NCBI GenBank assembly: GCA_030602265.1
Contig: JAUWAB010000003.1
Coordinates: forward strand, 1-64,000
Reading direction: 5' to 3'
Length of the DNA: 64,000 nt
DNA from: Prolixibacteraceae bacterium
Lineage (GTDB): Bacteria; Bacteroidota; Bacteroidia; Bacteroidales; Prolixibacteraceae
This document shows, piece by piece, positions 62,119 through 64,000 of this stretch. A model generated the notes under the pieces. It saw nothing but the letters and a program-made list of their open reading frames with translations. It ran no database searches and was not told where the DNA came from. A program made the position numbers and the translations under genes. Within the stretch, counting starts at the first letter, position 1. The number at the start of each line of letters is the position of its first letter.

Positions 62119-62571
62119 ATGACACTGTTTGAACAAATCAATGAGGACATAAAAGCGGCCATGAAGGCCAGGGAAAAGGAGAAACTCGAAGCATTGCGCA
62201 ACCTAAAGAAACTGATGCTGGAAGAACGTGCGGCAAAAGGCGCCGGCACAGAACTTTCTGATTCAGAAAGTTTAAAACTGATTCAGAAACTGGTTAAGCA
62301 AGGTAAAGATTCTGCCGATATTTATACCAGGCAAGACCGGCCGGAGCTGGCTGAACAGGAATTGGCCCAGGTGGCGGCTCTTGAGGTGTACCTTCCCCGG
62401 CAGATGAGTGATGCCGAACTAACTGCCGCCGTTAGGGAAATAGTCGAATCCACGGGGGCAACAAGCGTTAAGGATATGGGCCGGGTTATGGGCATCGCAT
62501 CCAAAACGCTGGCAGGCAAGGCCGACGGCAAGGATATTGCCGCCAAGGTGAAAGAGCTGTTAAACGGCTGA
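62119..62571 (+). CDS. GatB/YqeY-domain protein
   Basis: A 150-residue cytoplasmic protein of the GatB/YqeY family. 'LFEQINEDIKAAMKAREKEKLEALRNLKKLMLEERA' is the N-terminal helical part and 'VAALEVYLPRQMSDAELTAAVREIVESTGATSVKDMGRVMG' the YqeY domain. It resembles the tail of the tRNA-amidotransferase B subunit, but its own function is unsettled. It ends the dcw transcript and converges with the sialidase gene with a 1-base gap. Confidence 0.93.
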   Translation: MTLFEQINEDIKAAMKAREKEKLEALRNLKKLMLEERAAKGAGTELSDSESLKLIQKLVKQGKDSADIYTRQDRPELAEQELAQVAALEVYLPRQMSDAELTAAVREIVESTGATSVKDMGRVMGIASKTLAGKADGKDIAAKVKELLNG

Positions 62572-62572
62572 T

Positions 62573-63736
62573 TCAAGGAAGAAATTCCTTCCAGTCACGA
62601 CCTCCTGTGACCCAGTCCAGATTGAACCGGGCAATCTTGGCACCTTGACCCGATTCATAAAAGAGATATATCAGGCCCTCACTGGCTGTACCATTCCTTC
62701 CGGCGGCCATTGATGAATAAGCAAACGGACCTTCATCGACCAGCCTTTTAACAGGCCAGGTTTTTCCTCCGTCGAAACTGGCCCAAACGGTACCACGAAT
62801 CCTTCTTGATGTGCGATATTCAAATGGGACTGTTTCATCCTCCGTTTCAGCGGGAACATCTATATTACTATATAGCAATATATCGTATCCTTCAAGCGGC
62901 AATCTGACCAGCCCGGCCATTAGTCCGTAATCTGTATGTTGTGCGCCATCAGGCAAATCGTTGCATACCGATAAATTCTCCCAGGTCTCGCCACCATCAA
63001 AACTCCTTGCAATATGCCTTTTCCTGGGATTTAGTCCATCAGTTGACATATGCCGGCGAGAATTGTAGTAAATACTACCATCCTCCAATTCCTCCAAAGC
63101 AGCCTCTCCTGTACCGGTTGCCGGAAATGGAGCACTGGTATTCCAGGTCTTGCCATGGTCATCACTGTATATGGCATTGGTATAATGATCAGCCCAGAAC
63201 TCCCGGTTATTTCCACCTGCATAAAATCTGGAAGGTCGGATCAGTCTGCCCGGATAATGGCCATATCTCAAAGTTATGCCTCTTTCATTCATATGCATTG
63301 AAGGAGTATTGCCCTTCTCGTCAGGATAAATGATGACATTTTCCGAAAGCCAGTTCTTCCCATGATCTTTACTTCGATAAACCATAAGCGGGGATATAGG
63401 ATGACTTTCTTCAATGAAAAAGAGAATATCTCCTGTCGTTTCGTCGACAGTTGTGCCTCCTCCCTGAAAACCAGGACTGGCAACCAGAATTTCCGGTTCC
63501 CAGTTCTGACCTCCGTCATGACTCCTCCTGACTCTCATGTTTTTATTTCCCCAGGTGGCAACTACACACCCATCCATGGCGACAACCACATTAGGGAATC
63601 TTTCATCCTCAAATATCTGCTGAATTTCAATAAATTCTATTCCTCCATCCCAAAAAGGATTAATTGTGGAACAGTTACAGCTTTGAATTACCATAGCGGC
63701 ACCAATCAGAAGTTTTAGCATAGTCATTTGCATCAT
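62573..63736 (-). CDS. Sialidase-like (BNR/Asp-box) lipoprotein
   Basis: A 387-residue exported protein with a lipoprotein-type signal (MLKLLIGAAMVIQSC, lipobox cysteine near residue 20). The mature part is a six-bladed propeller with at least five Asp-box motifs ('SHDGGQNWEP', 'SKDHGKNWLS', 'SDDHGKTWNT', 'SFDGGETWEN', 'SFDGGKTWPV'). Relatives include sialidases and other glycoside hydrolases, so cleavage of host- or matrix-derived glycans is possible. The catalytic arginine triad cannot be confirmed by eye. Start is one of several Met codons (63736 or 63721). Confidence 0.85.
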   Translation of the reverse strand: MMQMTMLKLLIGAAMVIQSCNCSTINPFWDGGIEFIEIQQIFEDERFPNVVVAMDGCVVATWGNKNMRVRRSHDGGQNWEPEILVASPGFQGGGTTVDETTGDILFFIEESHPISPLMVYRSKDHGKNWLSENVIIYPDEKGNTPSMHMNERGITLRYGHYPGRLIRPSRFYAGGNNREFWADHYTNAIYSDDHGKTWNTSAPFPATGTGEAALEELEDGSIYYNSRRHMSTDGLNPRKRHIARSFDGGETWENLSVCNDLPDGAQHTDYGLMAGLVRLPLEGYDILLYSNIDVPAETEDETVPFEYRTSRRIRGTVWASFDGGKTWPVKRLVDEGPFAYSSMAAGRNGTASEGLIYLFYESGQGAKIARFNLDWVTGGRDWKEFLP

Positions 63737-63843
63737 ACCAGGAACTTTTTTAAATTTTTATCAGCTTAAAATAAGACAAATTTCTGTAACAATTACTCAA
63801 AATCCTTACCCCCGGAATAAAATACCTATGACCAAATGACCAT

Positions 63844-63877
63844 AAAAAAAAGAGCTGTACCAATTCTGATACAGCTC
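63844..63877 (-). terminator. Intrinsic terminator for the gene at the right edge
   Basis: Stem GAGCTGTA / TACAGCTC (8 bp, perfect; 63852-63859 and 63870-63877) is followed on the minus strand by a run of seven T. It lies 24 bases after the stop of the gene that enters from the right. Confidence 0.8.
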
Positions 63878-63901
63878 CCTTATTCTTAAGTAGATTATGT
63901 C

Positions 63902-64000
63902 CTAGAAAAACTTATTCCTCTTGTCTACAACTTCTACGGCGTCTCTCAGTGCCTGATAAGCCTGAAAAGAAGCCCTGAAGCCCATTGCCTGAAGCATTCT
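63902..64000 (-). CDS. 3' end of an unidentified gene
   Basis: The minus strand is open from the window edge to a TAG at 63902-63904. It encodes ...LQAMGFRASFQAYQALRDAVEVVDKRNKFF. Only about 32 residues are visible, without a recognisable motif. The well-formed terminator just downstream supports a real gene. Confidence 0.6.
   Translation of the reverse strand, partial: RMLQAMGFRASFQAYQALRDAVEVVDKRNKFF

Overview
The window reads as a chromosome segment of a member of the Bacteroidota, most likely an environmental Bacteroidales/Marinilabiliales-type lineage. The evidence is the -7 promoter element TAnnTTTG before several genes, mostly without strong Shine-Dalgarno sites; a type IX secretion (T9SS) cargo protein with SprB-like repeats; BlaI/M56 pairs whose peptidase carries TonB-like C-terminal domains; a GlsB/GlsA-like acyltransferase pair; DUF4783 and DUF6565-like proteins; and a Bacteroidota-style dcw cluster (mraZ to ftsZ without murF, murB or ddl). 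I see no rRNA, tRNA, CRISPR array, prophage or insertion sequence.

Layout. 1-0.5 kb holds interspersed and tandem repeats. 0.5-2.7 kb is a BlaI repressor with an M56 sensor peptidase. 2.9-7.4 kb has two Tat-exported Gfo/Idh/MocA oxidoreductases and a secreted propeller-like protein. 7.4-10.0 kb is a minus-strand operon (DUF4783, YihY, lipoprotein, lipB). 10.1-14.8 kb is a plus-strand operon (rlmH, a 1232-residue NtrY-like kinase, a phosphoribosyltransferase). 14.8-18.6 kb is a minus-strand operon (small membrane protein, mutL, two rhomboids). 19.2-21.9 kb is the T9SS surface protein with a long AT-rich leader. 22.1-25.2 kb is a two-component system divergent from a secreted basic protein, with phased GTTAA repeats between them. 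25.2-27.6 kb has a sugar isomerase-like protein and an Ldh-family dehydrogenase. 27.6-30.5 kb has repeats and a second BlaI/M56 pair. 30.5-40.8 kb is mostly minus strand (mfd, AlbA_2 protein, U32 protein, ferritin-like/VIT1 transporter, GNAT, NifX-like, AhpD-like, miaB) with psiE on plus. 41-45.3 kb has a SPOR-like protein, a PurF-like amidotransferase and the GlsB/GlsA pair. 45.4-62.6 kb is the dcw operon, ending in two consecutive ftsZ genes and a GatB/YqeY gene. A sialidase-like lipoprotein and the 3' end of one more gene close the window.

How the parts work together. The dcw cluster makes the peptidoglycan precursor (MurE, MraY, MurD, MurG, MurC), polymerises it at the septum (FtsW with a PASTA transpeptidase) and builds the divisome (FtsL, FtsQ, FtsA, FtsZ). 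It begins with MraZ, preceded by 10-bp-periodic repeats that look like MraZ boxes. The two BlaI/M56 pairs each carry their own paired inverted repeats at the promoter, which suggests two separately wired envelope-sensing switches.

The most unusual feature is the tandem ftsZ pair. The downstream copy has the ordinary FtsZ C-terminal peptide. The upstream copy lacks it and ends in an amphipathic, aspartate-capped tail resembling the membrane anchor at the end of the neighbouring FtsA. Also worth a look are a DnaA-box-like cluster with 11-bp tandem repeats before mraZ, a three-copy palindromic repeat family, and the phased GTTAA array between the kinase operon and its divergent neighbour.
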